Below, in pieces: positions 10,701 to 23,231 of a stretch of DNA of 64,000 nucleotides (within the stretch, counting starts at the first letter, position 1; the number at the start of each line of letters is the position of its first letter). The notes under the pieces are model-generated. The model made no database searches. It was given only the letters and a program-made list of their open reading frames with translations, and had not been told where the DNA came from. The translations under genes and the position numbers were made by a program. Origin of the DNA: Pocillopora verrucosa (taxonomy: Eukaryota; Cnidaria; Anthozoa; Scleractinia; Pocilloporidae); the NCBI RefSeq assembly GCF_036669915.1, contig NC_089325.1:3418683-3482682 (forward strand), written 5' to 3'.

Positions 10701-12600
10701 GATGATTGATGATGATATTTGTTTGGGTCGAAATTCTTTCTTTCGTTCATAAGCGGAACAAGAGAAGCGAGCTGGCAAGGGCGAAATTGAGTCATACATG
10801 ATTTTCTGTTACATATATGCTGTACCTTTTAATGGCTTAGCTCTCCTCCAGGTTCTTTGTAAATCAGTGGTTGAGCATCCAAGCGGGAAATCGGAAGGTT
10901 GAATGATCGATTCTCTAAATTGAAAATCCAGAAGCTTTCTTTGTCTCTCGCTCGGATAACATCTTTTTCCAAGACTTGCTTCTTGAGGTGCAAGGCCAAC
11001 GTGAGGGGAGGAGGGTGAGGGTGACTTTTATTCTACGTCTAATACACGTGTGCAAATATCGTTACCACTCCGTCAGAGTATGATCATGCATGGACCATAG
11101 GAGAACGGAATGAGTTCAAAAGAGTTACAACTGCTCAAAAATATAAAAATCTGGCACCTTTCCTAGCATTTTTATTGATGAATAACTTAACGAATATTAC
11201 ACACACACGCACACACACAAATATGTTTTCGTTTGAGAGGCTTAGATGTTTTCGGACAGAACTAAGGAAAGCGATGTTTAGGCCCAAAGCGAAAAGAAAA
11301 AAACGTTTCCATAGTTATTTCCATCAACAGATCTAGGAATTTATATATGCTGGTTAGCGGTGAAGCGCGTTCCATTGACCTCTTACCCAGACCGTCGCCG
11401 TTCATGTAAGCACGGGCTCAAACTTTGTATCCATAAAGTTCAGAAGAGTTGATGCACCATATCAGTATGTCTGACCAAAACAGAGAGTTGTTTGAATGTA
11501 CAGCCGAGTATAAGGCAAAAATGCAACTCTCGTCAAAGAAAACTTGTATACGATTAAATTATCAAGGGCTTTTTCAGCTCAGTGTTTCTTTCTCTTCTGG
11601 TGTGGCAAAATATCACAGGAAATTTTAAGAAGTTCCCGCACTACATGTCGAGACTGCATCGCGTGACATAACAATCCTTTTGTATCTATTTCTGTAGTTG
11701 TAAGGCCACGAACAGGTGCTTTTCTCGTCCTAAAATACGATCATTGTGTTGTCAATACCTTTTAAAAGAATAAGCTATAAATGACACAGCTATGGATAGG
11801 TAAATTTTCTTTCATTTTGAAGCGGCGCTTTGTAATTATTTGCAAGTTTACAGCTCGCTTACTATTTTTATGCAACTGTATTTGCATTTTCCGGTTTTAC
11901 TAGTAAGCCATTGTAATATTTGACCCGTGAGTCTGGCGCGCGTAACAGAGTGAGTTAATGTCTGGTTTTGCCTGCCCAGAAGAACTGCTCGTCACGTTTT
12001 CGCATACATGAAATGCAAAATGGCGAAATCCTTAGTTCCTCTAAAAACGCATTCTTAGCGTCTCCTCTAAAAACTATGAGTCTCTCTGCGAGCTTTATTT
12101 TTATCTCATCTTAAGAGACATCACTGAAAAATTAATTTATAAACAACCTTCGAACGTGATGGAACGCCGAAGTATGAAAATCAATCTTGCATAGCGTTCT
12201 ATATTTTTGAGATGTATTTTTATCTCATCTTAAGAGACATCACTGAAAAATTAAGTTATAAACAACCTTCGAACGTGATGGAACGCCGAAGTATGAAAAT
12301 CAATCTTGCATAGCGTTCTCTAGGATCACGAGGAAATAACTCTTGCACGTTTCGTAGTAACATATACCAGTTGAGAGGGCTCTTGCATATATACAATACT
12401 GTAAATGAAATCGTTAGCTACAGATTTCAGTTCTCTCACTGTATTTGTATCACATATTTCTTCACTCCATTTCCTTTTAAGTATTTTTATCCCTCATTTT
12501 TTTATTGAAACTCTCGTCAGGATCTTTCGAGGTTAATTTTGGCTGTCGCTGCTCATGTATGCCTGAAACATGTACGTGCTAAAATGACGTGTTGGCAACA
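7753..12600. other. Unit 1 noncoding spacer
   Basis: About 4.8 kb with no convincing gene. It aligns along its length with 18030-22600 and 26750-31230. Short open frames such as 7976-8179 and 8343-8564 are broken by frameshifts or stops in the sister copies, so I do not call them. CA/TG microsatellites lie near 10398-10412 and 11200-11220. From about 8570 rightward it is almost identical to unit 3. Confidence 0.6.
12075..12440 (+). repeat. Local tandem duplication, ~109 bp period
   Basis: The segment ttatctcatcttaagagaca with its flank to atagcgttct appears at 12111 and again at 12220, giving two nearly identical copies. The same doubling is present at 30741-30850, as expected from the near-identical block. 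It overlaps the element independently doubled with a 246-bp period in unit 0. Confidence 0.75.
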
Positions 12601-12659
12601 TCACGAAATATTTGGTTAGTACCATGATTACGTAACAAGGAAGTAAGTGTGTCCATGAA

Positions 12660-12773
12660 AAGCGGGTGGACCGTGAAGACGACCTAAATATAGAAAGAGC
12701 ACTTTTAAAAAGTTCCAGCGGTCTTGACTTGGTTGGGTTCTCGCGCAACTTTCTTCACCCGTTAGCTGGAAAA
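12660..12773 (+). other. Candidate first noncoding exon, unit 1 (upstream of receptor B)
   Basis: The segment ends at ctggaaaa|gtaagctt, a good donor conserved in units 1, 2, 3 (ends 22928, 31403) and 4 (37469). The sequence before the donor (gttgggtt-tcgcgcaactttct) is well kept in all four. It lies ~1.4 kb before the receptor start codon. The 5' limit is arbitrary. An untranslated leader exon is the simplest reading. Confidence 0.35.
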
Positions 12774-13050
12774 GTAAGCTTCTTTTTAACCTACAATAGT
12801 CAGCTTCCTACTCCACAAAGGCTGTTCGTGACTTATACCGTTCGTTGTATCAGTTGCCGTGAGAAATGGTACGCGCCAATTCAAGAGAGAAACTGATCAC
12901 GTACCAATTCAACAGGGAAAACCCCTTCAGACCTAATCATAATACCGCCTCAGACGCAATACCCAACATGAATATGCATGAAGAAAAGAGCGGCATATAT
13001 GGTAAACTGATTTACTATATAAATCACTTGATAATTTTTTTGTCACAACT

Positions 13051-13111
13051 GATTTGAGCGAGGCTGCAGACGAAGTCCTGACAACTCAAGACTGCGAAGA
13101 AAGACAGAAAG
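13051..13111 (+). other. Candidate second noncoding exon, unit 1
   Basis: Equivalent of the 63-nt exon-like segment best seen at 37693-37755. The donor gtacga is present. The acceptor cag seen in units 2 and 4 is changed to caactg, as in units 0 and 3, so this copy may be skipped or use another site. Confidence 0.3.
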
Positions 13112-14124
13112 GTACGATGATGCAACAAGATAAAGCAACATTACAGTGATCATTGGAATCTCGTAAAGTTTTTGTCGATTAGCTAATGAAAAAAAGCTTC
13201 AAGTAAAGCGGCTCTTACTATTGTGGTCATATTCCAAGGGTCAACCTTTCGATTTCGCGGCTGCGCTTTTGGGCTTGCTGTATATTCATGATATCCCAGA
13301 TTGAATTCACTCTATTACCGACAAACTTTGACAGAAAAGTTCAGTATTGCAAGTGTCTGACTTTTCTTTTTTATTGTTGTCACCAGAACGCTGTCGGTCA
13401 TTTTTCAGTGGGTCCTGGCTATTGTTGGCGTTCGGTACGACAGTAGCATAGCATGGCACAACCATTTAAATTGACGAAGGTCTAACGCTCGAAACTTCAG
13501 CCTTAGAAACTCTTTACGCGTACGGCGGCCAATTTACCTTGTCAACTCATTTCATAATAACAAATTTTCCGTTTAATTCTACTTTAAATCGTTACATAAA
13601 CTTAAAATCGTTCGTAACCTGCTGTTTATTAGTTACAACTTTTTTTTCCATTCCATTCGCTGTTTAAATTTCTCCATCGATCTAAAAATACAGGCTGGTC
13701 TATCAGATAGGCGCACATTTAGGCTTGTCACCTACTCCTCCCCCACGATTGTTTGCGTGGGAGGAATGCTATATTTAGGCCGAAAGAAACACAACGTCAT
13801 CAGGAAAAAGGAAAATATTACAGATTTCCTTGACCCCATTTTTCAGTCATTTACTATCAGCTAACTCGGACCCCCGCTAATTCAATAGGGCTTTTGTTTC
13901 GCAATTTCTCAAGGTCGGGCACGGTCAGTAAATTGTGGGCGGTGACAATTCCTGTGGGGAAATATGTTAAGTGTGAAGCAAACTATCGCGAGGTACTTAT
14001 AATCAGTGAATACAACTTAAATTTTATGAAAAAAAAGATACAATTCCACTAGAAACTAATAGGATATTTTTTAATGTTTCCGAATTTGTTATAATAGTGA
14101 GGCTGTCAGACTAAAAGCGTGACA

Positions 14125-16275
14125 ATGGGAGAAGGATTTCCACTGTTCCTGTTTTCTTTTTTCACGTCGCTTTTGTGTAAGTATTGTATGTCACCTTTCT
14201 TCGTTTATCATATGTTTGTCAGGCCCCTGAGTTGTACCTATCTGTATAATTTCATTGTCTATGCCTTACAGCTGACAATAAGCTACAATGCTAATCAAAA
14301 GGCAACCTTCAGGTCATATATTGCGAAGTCATCGAGGATGAACATAAGAGCGCATAAAAATATCACGGCGCTGCAAAAATCGTTCATAGCCTACTGACTG
14401 AAGATCCGCAGTGGAAGGAAGAGGATTGCTGGTTCAAAGTCAGTAAGGGTTTCAAGAAAAATGCTAAAGAGAAAGAAGTCCGTGCTTATAAATCCCATTC
14501 ATAAAAAATAGTTTATTGTTACTTTGAAGAAGCGCCTCTACTAAAACAGGTGTCGTCTTGATCACATTAGTCAAAGATAATTCACATTGTTAGAACACAT
14601 TAGTTTTTGCATCACTAGCTCTTTATCTCACATCATTAAAATACTGAAAGGTATTTTTTGTAACTCGCAGACGTAAGCGTTCATGCTAATTCTTCATGCC
14701 AACCGGATCAGATTACAATCAAAGATCCAAAAACTGGTTCGATTCAGTGCCAGAACTGTTTAAAATGTCCACCTACCGAGGGTCTCTCAGTTAATTGCGG
14801 AGACGTAATACCTCCTTCAACACCTGTGCAGTGCAAGCCATGTGTGCTGGGAGAGACATATTCTGCTTCCCTCAAGGCCGGAGCTTGTGAGGACTGTGGA
14901 AATTGCGGTGAGTACCGCGAAACTACGAAAGCCTGTACGTTAACTTCCAAGGCCGTGTGTGGAAGGTGCAAGCCTGGCGCGTATGCCGAAGGCATGCTGG
15001 GGCTGTGTAAGCCCTGCTCCCCGTGCTGTAATGATGGTAAAGATATCATTATACCTGAGTGTCAAGTTCCAGGTGTACTAACAGGCATGCAGTGCAGCTA
15101 CTTACGATCTATCAAGTGCAGTGCATTGATAACATCAAGTATTAGCACAGCGCCGTCAACCCTTCAACCAGATCAGTCCACGACCCAATGGCGGCCATCC
15201 TCTTCTACGACGAGCTCCAAAGTAATCTCTTCTTCAAGTGAGCCGACCGTAAACCTTATTGGAGAGGCTTCATCAAATATGCGCATCATAACTGGTTCTA
15301 TTGTGGGCGGCTTCTTAGTTGTCCTCACGATTCTTTTCATTGCGAGCTGCAAAGTTATGCATAAACGCCGGAAGACCTTGTCTATGAGGGTTGGTTTAGC
15401 TAAAGTGGAAGACGGAGCTGGTCAGACGCAAAATCAAGAACAAAGAAATGACCAGGAAGATGAGCGCGTCAATCGGGAACAAACAGATGATAGAGTCTTT
15501 CTGCCAAACGAAGATCTCTATGAAGAGAGCCCACTTCCACATCCATCTCAAGAGGAAGCTGGTTATAGAAGTCCGGAAAAAAAAGGAGTGCAGGAGACCA
15601 CGTCTCCTCTATCAGGCCAGAACAGTTTAGGTAAAATTATGACTGGTCATGAATAAATCTTTGTTTGATTTCCTTTGTTAAGAACAAATTGCAAACCACC
15701 CTTATATTGATTACTAGTCATACACCTAATTACTCTCACACAATGGTACGGACCGCTGGAAAGGGGGAGGGGGGGGAGGGGGCTAGGTTTATCGATATGT
15801 ATGAAACAAAATCCAGCAGAAACCTTCTCAAAATCTTCTAAAGCAAAAGTTTGCCTAATAAGGATGTCGCAAGGGAGATCCGAGAAACAGTAAAATCTAA
15901 GAGTATGAGGATTCTTAACCCCAGGATTGACTATTAAAGTAACTGTTCCTTCTCAAGTTTATATCGCAAATACCACAAAATTTACTAATCAAAGGCTTAC
16001 AAAATCCATTCTTTGAAATCATTTCAAAAATATATAAAACCGTTTTGAAGGGGTTTTTGAAGGTTAATTTAAACTTTTTAAACATAATTTCAATTTCATT
16101 AACTGATGCATCTTTTGATATTACTTTAGTTTTAGATTCTAAACTTGACAGGTCTGTGGTGAAGCAGTATACAAAATCGTCTAAAAAGCAAGTATACAGT
16201 CTCCCCAATGTTGTCACCAAGACGACCACTGTCACGATGGTCAAGGTCACTGATGAGAAGGTCACTACGGTTTGA
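14125..16275 (+). CDS. TNF-receptor-like membrane protein, copy B (3 exons)
   Basis: Exons 14125-14176, 14671-15630 and 16136-16275 have the same lengths as in copy A and give 383 residues. The cysteine-rich region from exon-2 residue ~70 to the stalk is identical to A; the few changes lie in the stalk, membrane-proximal segment and tail (for example C-C to S-C at the membrane exit). The TRAF-type motif is PSQE. The last exon begins after tttag and encodes ...V-T-T-V; its frame is open for the full 46 codons. Without the second splice, translation would end at 15656. Upstream, the presumed leader-intron acceptor reads tttccg in place of tttcag (14069-14074). Exon 1 and its flank match D, while the rest matches A, so the gene is a mosaic. 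Confidence 0.85.
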
Positions 16276-16710
16276 CGACAGCCAGAGAAATTGGGACATT
16301 TTCGCTACTTAAGGTGTTTCTAATCGTCTTAAAACGTCTGCAAGCCCCGATTCATTCTTATTCTAAGATTCTCTGTTCTCTCTCTCCGTGAGATCATCAG
16401 CTTTCAGCATTTTCAGCAAATCATTAAAAGAGAAAAATTAAAAGGACCGGTCATTTTCGATCGCTTGGAGGGTGTATCGAAGGATTTTACTTGTGTCGCG
16501 ATAAAATTTACCTGATCTCCTCATAAGGCTTTGTAATATAGTTATGATCCCCTTCATTCGCAATTGCCAATAAATTGTCTATACCCCCCCCTTTATACTC
16601 TGTTAGCACGACTGATCCTCTCCATGTTCCATCTGTACCCACTCAAATGAATCCACCATAAGGGGGTGGGGGTGGGTGGGCTTGGGTGAAGGGAGTGAGA
16701 ACGCCTTCAG
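16276..16710. other. Spacer with degenerate repeat, unit 2
   Basis: No gene seen. Around 16535-16680 a C-run, G-rich stretch and landmarks (gatccccttcattcgcaatt) weakly resemble the dispersed repeat at 39680-39965 and 55145-55425. It carries the empty site for the unit 1 insertion at 16528-16547. Confidence 0.45.
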
Positions 16711-16793
16711 CACACAGTTCTTCCAATGTTGTAACCAGGAAGACCGCTGTCACGATGTTCAAAGACACCGATGAGGAGGTCACTACGGTTTGA
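16711..16793 (+). pseudogene. Partial duplicate of the last receptor exon, unit 2
   Basis: The second half of the 140-nt exon recurs about 520 bp downstream of B's last exon. It encodes N-V-V-T-R-K-T...K-D-T-D-E-E-V-T-T-V and a stop, in one open frame. The first half and the acceptor are missing, replaced by G-rich sequence. A related copy lies at 25848-25931. Confidence 0.65.
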
Positions 16794-19700
16794 CGACAGT
16801 CGTCAGCTCCTTTGAATGCAATTTTCCGTTAAGTTATGCTCAGTAGTTTTTTGAGTTAGTGACAGAGAAATTTATTGTTTGACAAATTCCCCTTTAAAAT
16901 ACCATATGAAATGTGTTGAAAACAGTATGGAGGACTTGCATGCAAATCTTCGGGTGTAAAGGTTAAGCACCTTATAATTATATTTCACCTCAACTCGGCG
17001 CTTAGTTTTTATGCAGATCAGTATTTATTTGTGATATGATAGGATGAAGCCTTTCACTTTGAATTTTTTATTTAGAATTTATGTTATTAACCTTTCCTAT
17101 TTTGACCATTCCGTCATTGTTCTTTGATTTAAACTAACTAGCGTGGTCTGCGATAGGAAATGGCTATTTAGGAGGTTATTTACTTTATTTGCATAATAAG
17201 AGCAGCCATTAATTGCTTTTATTGGCTAGCCTCCCTTACGTAATCAGCTTCCCTTACCGTCGACGCCGTTCTCTCAGAAGCCATCCGCGTTTTGGGCTAC
17301 TGAAGAGTGTGTAAAGTTTTCACAACATGTCGCAAAGCGCATATCTCTTAAATTCATTCAACGTTGTGCGTGTTCAAGGAAGTTGTCAATCATGTTATCA
17401 TTATTTTTGGAACGGAGGTTGTTTTTGTCTTTCTGTCGTTATCAAACCAAATAAAAGCTTTCGGTAGAGTTACTTTGTGTCCGTTTTTACTAGACCAATT
17501 ATTCAACTCAGGCTTGTCGAATATGAAATTATACGAGAGATTGGAAACTGAAAGTACTTACCCTTATACACACCCCTATTCCAATGATAGTTTTTGCCCT
17601 CGCAGGGTTCTGGCTCAGAGGTCGCAACCCGAGGAGGCAATATAGACTACCTGCGTTTAGGGAGAAATAAGAAATGACGTATGGTCGATAGAGTAAGTGG
17701 GAAAACTCGATTTGTCCTGAATGCGGCGCGCAAAGGATCTACAAAATTGGTTAACAAGTTCAAGTTACAGGATGTGTCATTCGCACGTCCTACACTATTT
17801 GTGTTTGTAGTCGATTGATATTCCCCTTTTAGGCACAGCGGAAGGATCGCGTTATTTTTTTATGCAATTATCTTTGCTGACTCAGCATTAATGATGATAA
17901 AAGGAAACTCAAGGTTTCGAAAGAAAGTATCATTCTTGATATATTGGCGTTTCTTGGGGGGTTAAAGCTTTAATAATTTCTCTTGACGCGTTCTCTCGTC
18001 TAGTGCCCAGAAGTGATCTCAACAATCGAATATGGTTCCAGTTTTAGTCCTCATATATCAGTTTGCCATTTGAAAAACATGAAGAAGCTAGCCGATGAAT
18101 ATAACCTAGTTAGAAATAACTTCCTTCACTCCTTAAGTATAGATGATTAATGGATAAATAAATCATGCTGTGATGAAGTGAATTAGTGTCTCTCTAGAGT
18201 TCCTCTGGATCTGAAACAGGACCTACCCTTTCTCTTACTAATGAACAACTATTTAAAAATGGGAAAAATAGAAACTTGCTTCTTTGCGGAACCTGAGCAC
18301 ACTCGAACCTGTTCGTGGTCACCCACGGGGAATGGCGGGGTGACCGCTTAATGCACGTTGACCGCTATGACAGGAGTCAAACGCTTTAAAATACGCGTTT
18401 CGTCCTAACAGTCTTAGGAAAGAAGATAATCTGCAATACCACGGGTCATTTGAACTCAAAGAACTAACATTGTTTTCAGGAGATAAACATGGAATAAATT
18501 TGACTCGGGGAATTATTCGTAGTGTTAAACTGACTTTAACTGACCGATCAATACAGGTGGGACGGCAATGGAGACAACCCGTTGGAACTCAGCCAATGGT
18601 GACCGCTGAACAGAGGTCGAAATTAAACTTTAACGAAAGAAAAAATCTCGGGACTTTGACAACTGACCACTTAATACAGGTTAGACTGTAACTGATGGTT
18701 CGGTCCTAGATGGACGATGCCAGTGATATCGACCGTCTCAATCAACCACATTTTGACACTAACGCTTACTTTAAAATTTTTTTTGTATTAGGATTTTAGT
18801 CTAACATTTCGAACAGAAGTCAAGAGAAAATGCCTCCAAAATCTAAAAAAATTGTCAAACAATGGATTATTGTGTCCACAGTACACAAGGAAACCGCTTA
18901 ATTGATAACCGGGAACTGCTCAATCCCGAAAATACCTGAGATGGTCACATGACCGTCGAATTCTCTGCTTATCAGTTGACGTAAGCTGCGGGCATTGTGT
19001 TCCCACCGCGTGGCCAAATCATTTAGATCAATCGTTGAGAAGACTTCTGTAACTTCAAATATCCGGTGATAAATCCTGAGCTTGCAATAGGAGGCTGTTT
19101 ATAAGGTATTCGTGTATACAATTATTTTTGTTTGTTGTTTTTTCCTGCATGTTTCGGGGTATTTGGTACAATGACGGTTTAAGGTTATCGATAATTCCAG
19201 CCTGAATTTTACCGCTTACATCTAGACGACAACGTCGCATTTACATTCACTGAACATGGAAATTTATGGTTTTTGGGCGTTATCAATCAGACTGAAAACG
19301 TAAACGAAACCTAGAGGCTGCTGGGCTGGACCGCATTTAAAACTAACATAACAATGACGAAGCTACAAACAAACACAGCCATCGGGCTGATATGGAAATT
19401 ATCTTGATCTTTAGAGTGACTTCCCGCGAGGCGAGATCCACTGTTCTATTTCCCCAATAGTTTTATTCTTCATCTTCTCAAATTTAGCAAAATGATTCGA
19501 GATTATTTTTTATTTACATATTATATTCTTATGCTCTGAAGGAAGCAAAGGTCACAACCGCTCGTCAAAAGCTTACTTAGCAATATTTTCAGTTTGTTTT
19601 CAGTCGTGTAATTTCTTGACCGCTCAGGTTTTATCATGAGTTCCTTTTACACGCGATGAGGTCTAATCTTAAGAATACTTCAGTTATTTCATTCAGGATG

Positions 19701-22600
19701 TTAACACACGAAAATAGATATATAGTTTCGACATCTAAGACATCATGTGACTGAACAAAAAAACCAGGAAAATGAGACATATTCAGTTTCTTCGATATTT
19801 ACCGAACGCTCGGTTAAACTGTCAATTTTTGGTTCCACTATTTAAATGAAACATCCCTAAAAGTTCGTAAGTTTAATGCTCTACAACAATCGTGATGTTT
19901 ATTCTTTGCTTTACGCACGATGAGGAACAGTCTTTAGAATAATCAGAGGTTTAATTGTTCTTTTTTTTAATAGGTTTCAAAACTCAGCATCAATCAACCT
20001 AGCACAACAAATTTCCGAACGATCACGTGACGGTCAAAGTAGGATCACGTCTAGCAAATAAAGGACCTCGACTTTTCCGACCGTATCAGTTACGATTTAT
20101 CAAAAACTTAGAGACCGCCACGAAATATGTCATAATTCTTTATTTTTAATAAGAAAAAAGAAAAAAACAAGAAAAGAAAAAAACAAAAACAAAAAAAAAA
20201 CAAGAACGTGCGAGTGTGTAGAGAGCACATATCGACAATACCTCTGCACGGCAGACACGGGGTCATACTTCATTATTCCATCTCTAATGGTATAATTTAC
20301 ATGATAAACCTGCATTGCGTTCACTGTTGATTAATTTATTGATGTTACCATCAATATTTCCATGAAAAGTTCGATTGCGCTCAAGATCCTGCATAGATAA
20401 TGTGTCTATCTAATCTTACGTCAACTCTCTAATAAGAAGGAAATATTAAATGTAAAACGTTTTAGAAATTAGTCGTCTGAAGTGTAACTCCGGTTACACT
20501 TCCCTCTGTCGAAAACGTGAAAAAGCTGTACCACGCTTCCAAATCAAGTTACGGTTTATTCAATTAATGTTATGATTTTATTACAACGCTTCGGTTAACT
20601 CCACTCACAGCTCTTAGCTTATTTGAAAAAAGACACTAAAATCGTGAGGCAGCAGGCACATGAAACAAGGCCATATATTGACGTTAAAAAAAATAAAACG
20701 TGACAGATAAATGCTATGTAGTAGACAAACTAAATAACTCACAAATGTCAATCAAATTAAGACGAATTAACGTATCGTAAAATCTCCAACAACTCTTATA
20801 GTGATTATTTCTTCACTTCCTCATAATGCCCTGATGCTCCCTTGGGTCGTCAATCCTGACACAGACAGGCTTAAATCGGGCCCTTGACTTTGCGTATGAC
20901 AAAGACGAGAATCACTAAACACTATGGCTCTTTTTTTAAGTATTTGTTTTTCTGTGTGTGTGGACGATTCATTAGCATGATATAACTTGCAAATTAGCAA
21001 ATTAGGCTAGCTGAAATAAATCTTTGAAAATTAAAAAAATGTGAAGTCATCACGTCTTGAATGGAGAGGAAAAAAACCAAGCCTGTGATCAATTTACAAA
21101 TATTCTCTGCGTCTCGTATCAGACTCAGAAAATTAGTTTTATTTTTGTATCTTTCACTAACTTAGTTTTTACTAATAAAATACACGGCTGGTAACCTTCA
21201 AGCTTGATGCTTTATAGGGTTAGCGTATTTGATTAACAATTACAGTGGTTATGATGATTAATGATGATATTTGTTTGGGTCGAAATTCTTTCTTTTCGTT
21301 CATAAGCTGAACAAAAGAAGCGAGCCGGCAAGGGCGAAACTGAGTCATACATGTTTTTCTGCTATACATACGTTGTACCTATTAATGGCTTAGCTCCCTT
21401 CCGGGTTCTTTGTAGATCAATGGTTGAGCATCCAAACGGGAAATCGGAATGTTGAATGATCGATTCACTAAATTGGAAATACAGAAGCTTTCTTTGTCTT
21501 GCGCTCGGATGACATCATTTTTCAAGACTTGCTTCTTGAGGAGCAAGGCAAACATGAGGGGGGGGGGGGGGGGAGAGAGAGGAGGAGGAAGAGGGTGATT
21601 TTTTTTTACTCCACGTCTGGTACACGTGAGCAAATATCGTTACCACTCCGTCACAGTATGGTCATGTATGGACGATAGGAGAACGGAATCAGCTCAAAAG
21701 AGCTGCAACTGCTCAAAAATATAAAATCTGACACCGTTTTAATCATTTTTATCGATGAATAACTTAACAGATATTACACACACAGAAATATGTTTTCGTT
21801 TGAGAAGCTCAGATTTTTTCGGACAGAACTAAGGAAAGCGATACTTAGGCCCAAAGCGAAAAGAAAAAACGTTTCCATAGTTATTTTCATTAACAGATCT
21901 GGGAATTTTATATGCTGGTCAGCGGTGAAACGCGTTACATTGACCTCTTACCCAGACCATCGCCGTTCATGTAAGCACGGACTCAAATTTTAAACCTCGT
22001 ATTTCCGTCGTTATAAGGCCACGAACGGGTGCTTTTCTTGTCCTAAAATACGATCATTGTGTTGTCGATACCTTTTAAAAGAATAAGCTGTAATGACATA
22101 GCGACGGATAAGTATATATTTTTTCATTTGAGGCGGCGCTTTCTTATTATTTGCAAGTTAACAGCTCGTTTATCATTTGTATGCAACTGTATTTGCATTT
22201 TCCGGTTTTATACGTCAGCAACCCGTGCGTCTGGCGGGCGTAACAGAATGAGTTAATGTCTGGTTTTACCTGCCCTGGAGAACGACTAATCACGTTTTTG
22301 TTACATAAACGCAAAAGACGAGATCCTTCATTCCTCTAGAAATTCTAACGCATTCTTAGCGTCTCGTCTTAAGCTATGAGTCTCTGCCAGCTATATTTTT
22401 TATCTCATCTTAAGGGACATCACTGAAAAAAATAATTCGTTAACCACGTCGAACGTGATGGATTGCCGAAGCATGAAAATCAGTCTTGCATAGCCCACGC
22501 TAGGATCACGAGAAAATAACTCTTGCACGCTGCCTAGTAATGATATACCAGCCGGGAGGGCTCCTGCATGTATTCAATACTGGAAATAAAATCGTTAGTT
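16794..22600. other. Unit 2 noncoding spacer
   Basis: No convincing gene. It aligns with the spacers of units 1 and 3. The stretch 17640-18640 is missing from unit 3. Small open frames (17364-17645, 18470-18691) are not maintained in the other units. Confidence 0.55.
21558..21573 (+). repeat. G16 homopolymer and GA-rich tract
   Basis: Sixteen consecutive G followed by agagagaggaggagg. Sister units have only short G runs at this place (aggggaggag near 10998), so the run expanded in unit 2. Confidence 0.9.
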
Positions 22601-22819
22601 ACAGGTTCCAGTCGTCTCACTGTATATGTATTATATATTTCTTGACTCTATTTCCTTTTAAGCGCTTTTATCTTTCATTTGTTGAGATTCTTTACTGAAA
22701 CTCTCGTCAGGATCTCTCGAGGTTAATTTTGGCTTTCGCTGCTTATGTATCCTGGCAACATGTACGTGCTGGCATCAAGATTATTGAACAAGGAAACAAA
22801 TAGGTCCATGAAAAGCGTG

Positions 22820-22928
22820 GGAATCGTATATGTAAGACCTAAATATAGAAAGAGAACCTTTTAAAAGTTCCAGCGATCTTGACCTGGTTGGGTTTTCGCG
22901 CAACTTTCTACATCCATTAGCTGGAAAA
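22820..22928 (+). other. Candidate first noncoding exon, unit 2 (upstream of receptor C)
   Basis: Ends at ctggaaaa|gtaagctt like units 1 and 3. The 5' boundary is not defined by the sequence. Confidence 0.35.
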
Positions 22929-23168
22929 GTAAGCTTTTTCTCAACCTACAAGAAAATTAGCTTCCTACTTTACAAGGACCGTGTTCAAGACTGGTGCCGT
23001 TCGTTGTATTAGTTGCCGTAAGAAATGTACCTGTACATCAGAAAATTGTTGATCACGTACCAATTCAATACAGAAACCCCTTCAGACGTAATACCAAACA
23101 TAAACATGCATGAAAAATTGAGCGGCATGAAAGGTAACCTAATTCTCTCTATATATTGCTTGTTGCAG

Positions 23169-23231
23169 AGTTTGAGCGAGGCTGTGGACGAAGCCCTGAC
23201 AACTTGAGTCTCTGCAAAGAAAGACAGAAAG
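23169..23231 (+). other. Candidate second noncoding exon, unit 2
   Basis: A 63-nt segment bounded by a good acceptor (ttgcttgttgcag) and a donor gtagga. It aligns with 37693-37755. A stop codon interrupts the frame that is open in unit 4, so a coding role is unlikely. It lies 1.04 kb before the start codon of receptor C. Confidence 0.45.

Larger units (their letters stand above)
3611..13541 (+). repeat. Tandem-array unit 1 (9.93 kb)
   Basis: The unit runs from one copy of tcaactcatttcataa to the next. It contains receptor A, a unit-specific insertion at 6745-7752, a long noncoding spacer, and the candidate untranslated exons for receptor B. The order of landmarks matches units 2 and 3, so the array is head to tail. 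Confidence 0.85.
8570..14337 (+). repeat. Near-identical block shared with 27180-32967
   Basis: Line-by-line comparison with unit 3/4 (offset 18630 over most of its length) shows very few differences across ~5.8 kb. From about 10600 to 14337 I find only a handful of substitutions. The similarity drops abruptly at 14337, inside intron 1 of receptor B. This marks a recent duplication or gene-conversion tract, or a collapsed or duplicated assembly region. Confidence 0.85.

Noticed and set aside
12666..12896. 76-codon plus-strand frame and its minus-strand shadow, repeated at 31296-31526
   Set aside because: Repeated only because the block is nearly identical. The frame is broken in units 2 and 4, and it crosses the conserved donor gtaagctt, which fits a noncoding exon better.
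14119..14397. 92-codon frame starting at the receptor signal peptide, also 24265-24495 and 32749-33021
   Set aside because: Only the first 52 nt from the ATG are exon; the rest reads through the GTAAGT donor into intron 1.
15915..16275. Minus-strand 116-codon frame and plus-strand 76-codon frame over the end of receptor B
   Set aside because: The plus frame is the last receptor exon plus intron sequence; the minus frame is its shadow and is not kept in A or D.
20130..20324. Short minus-strand frames with F-rich ends, also 28188-28397
   Set aside because: They arise from A-rich tracts in the spacer and vary between units.
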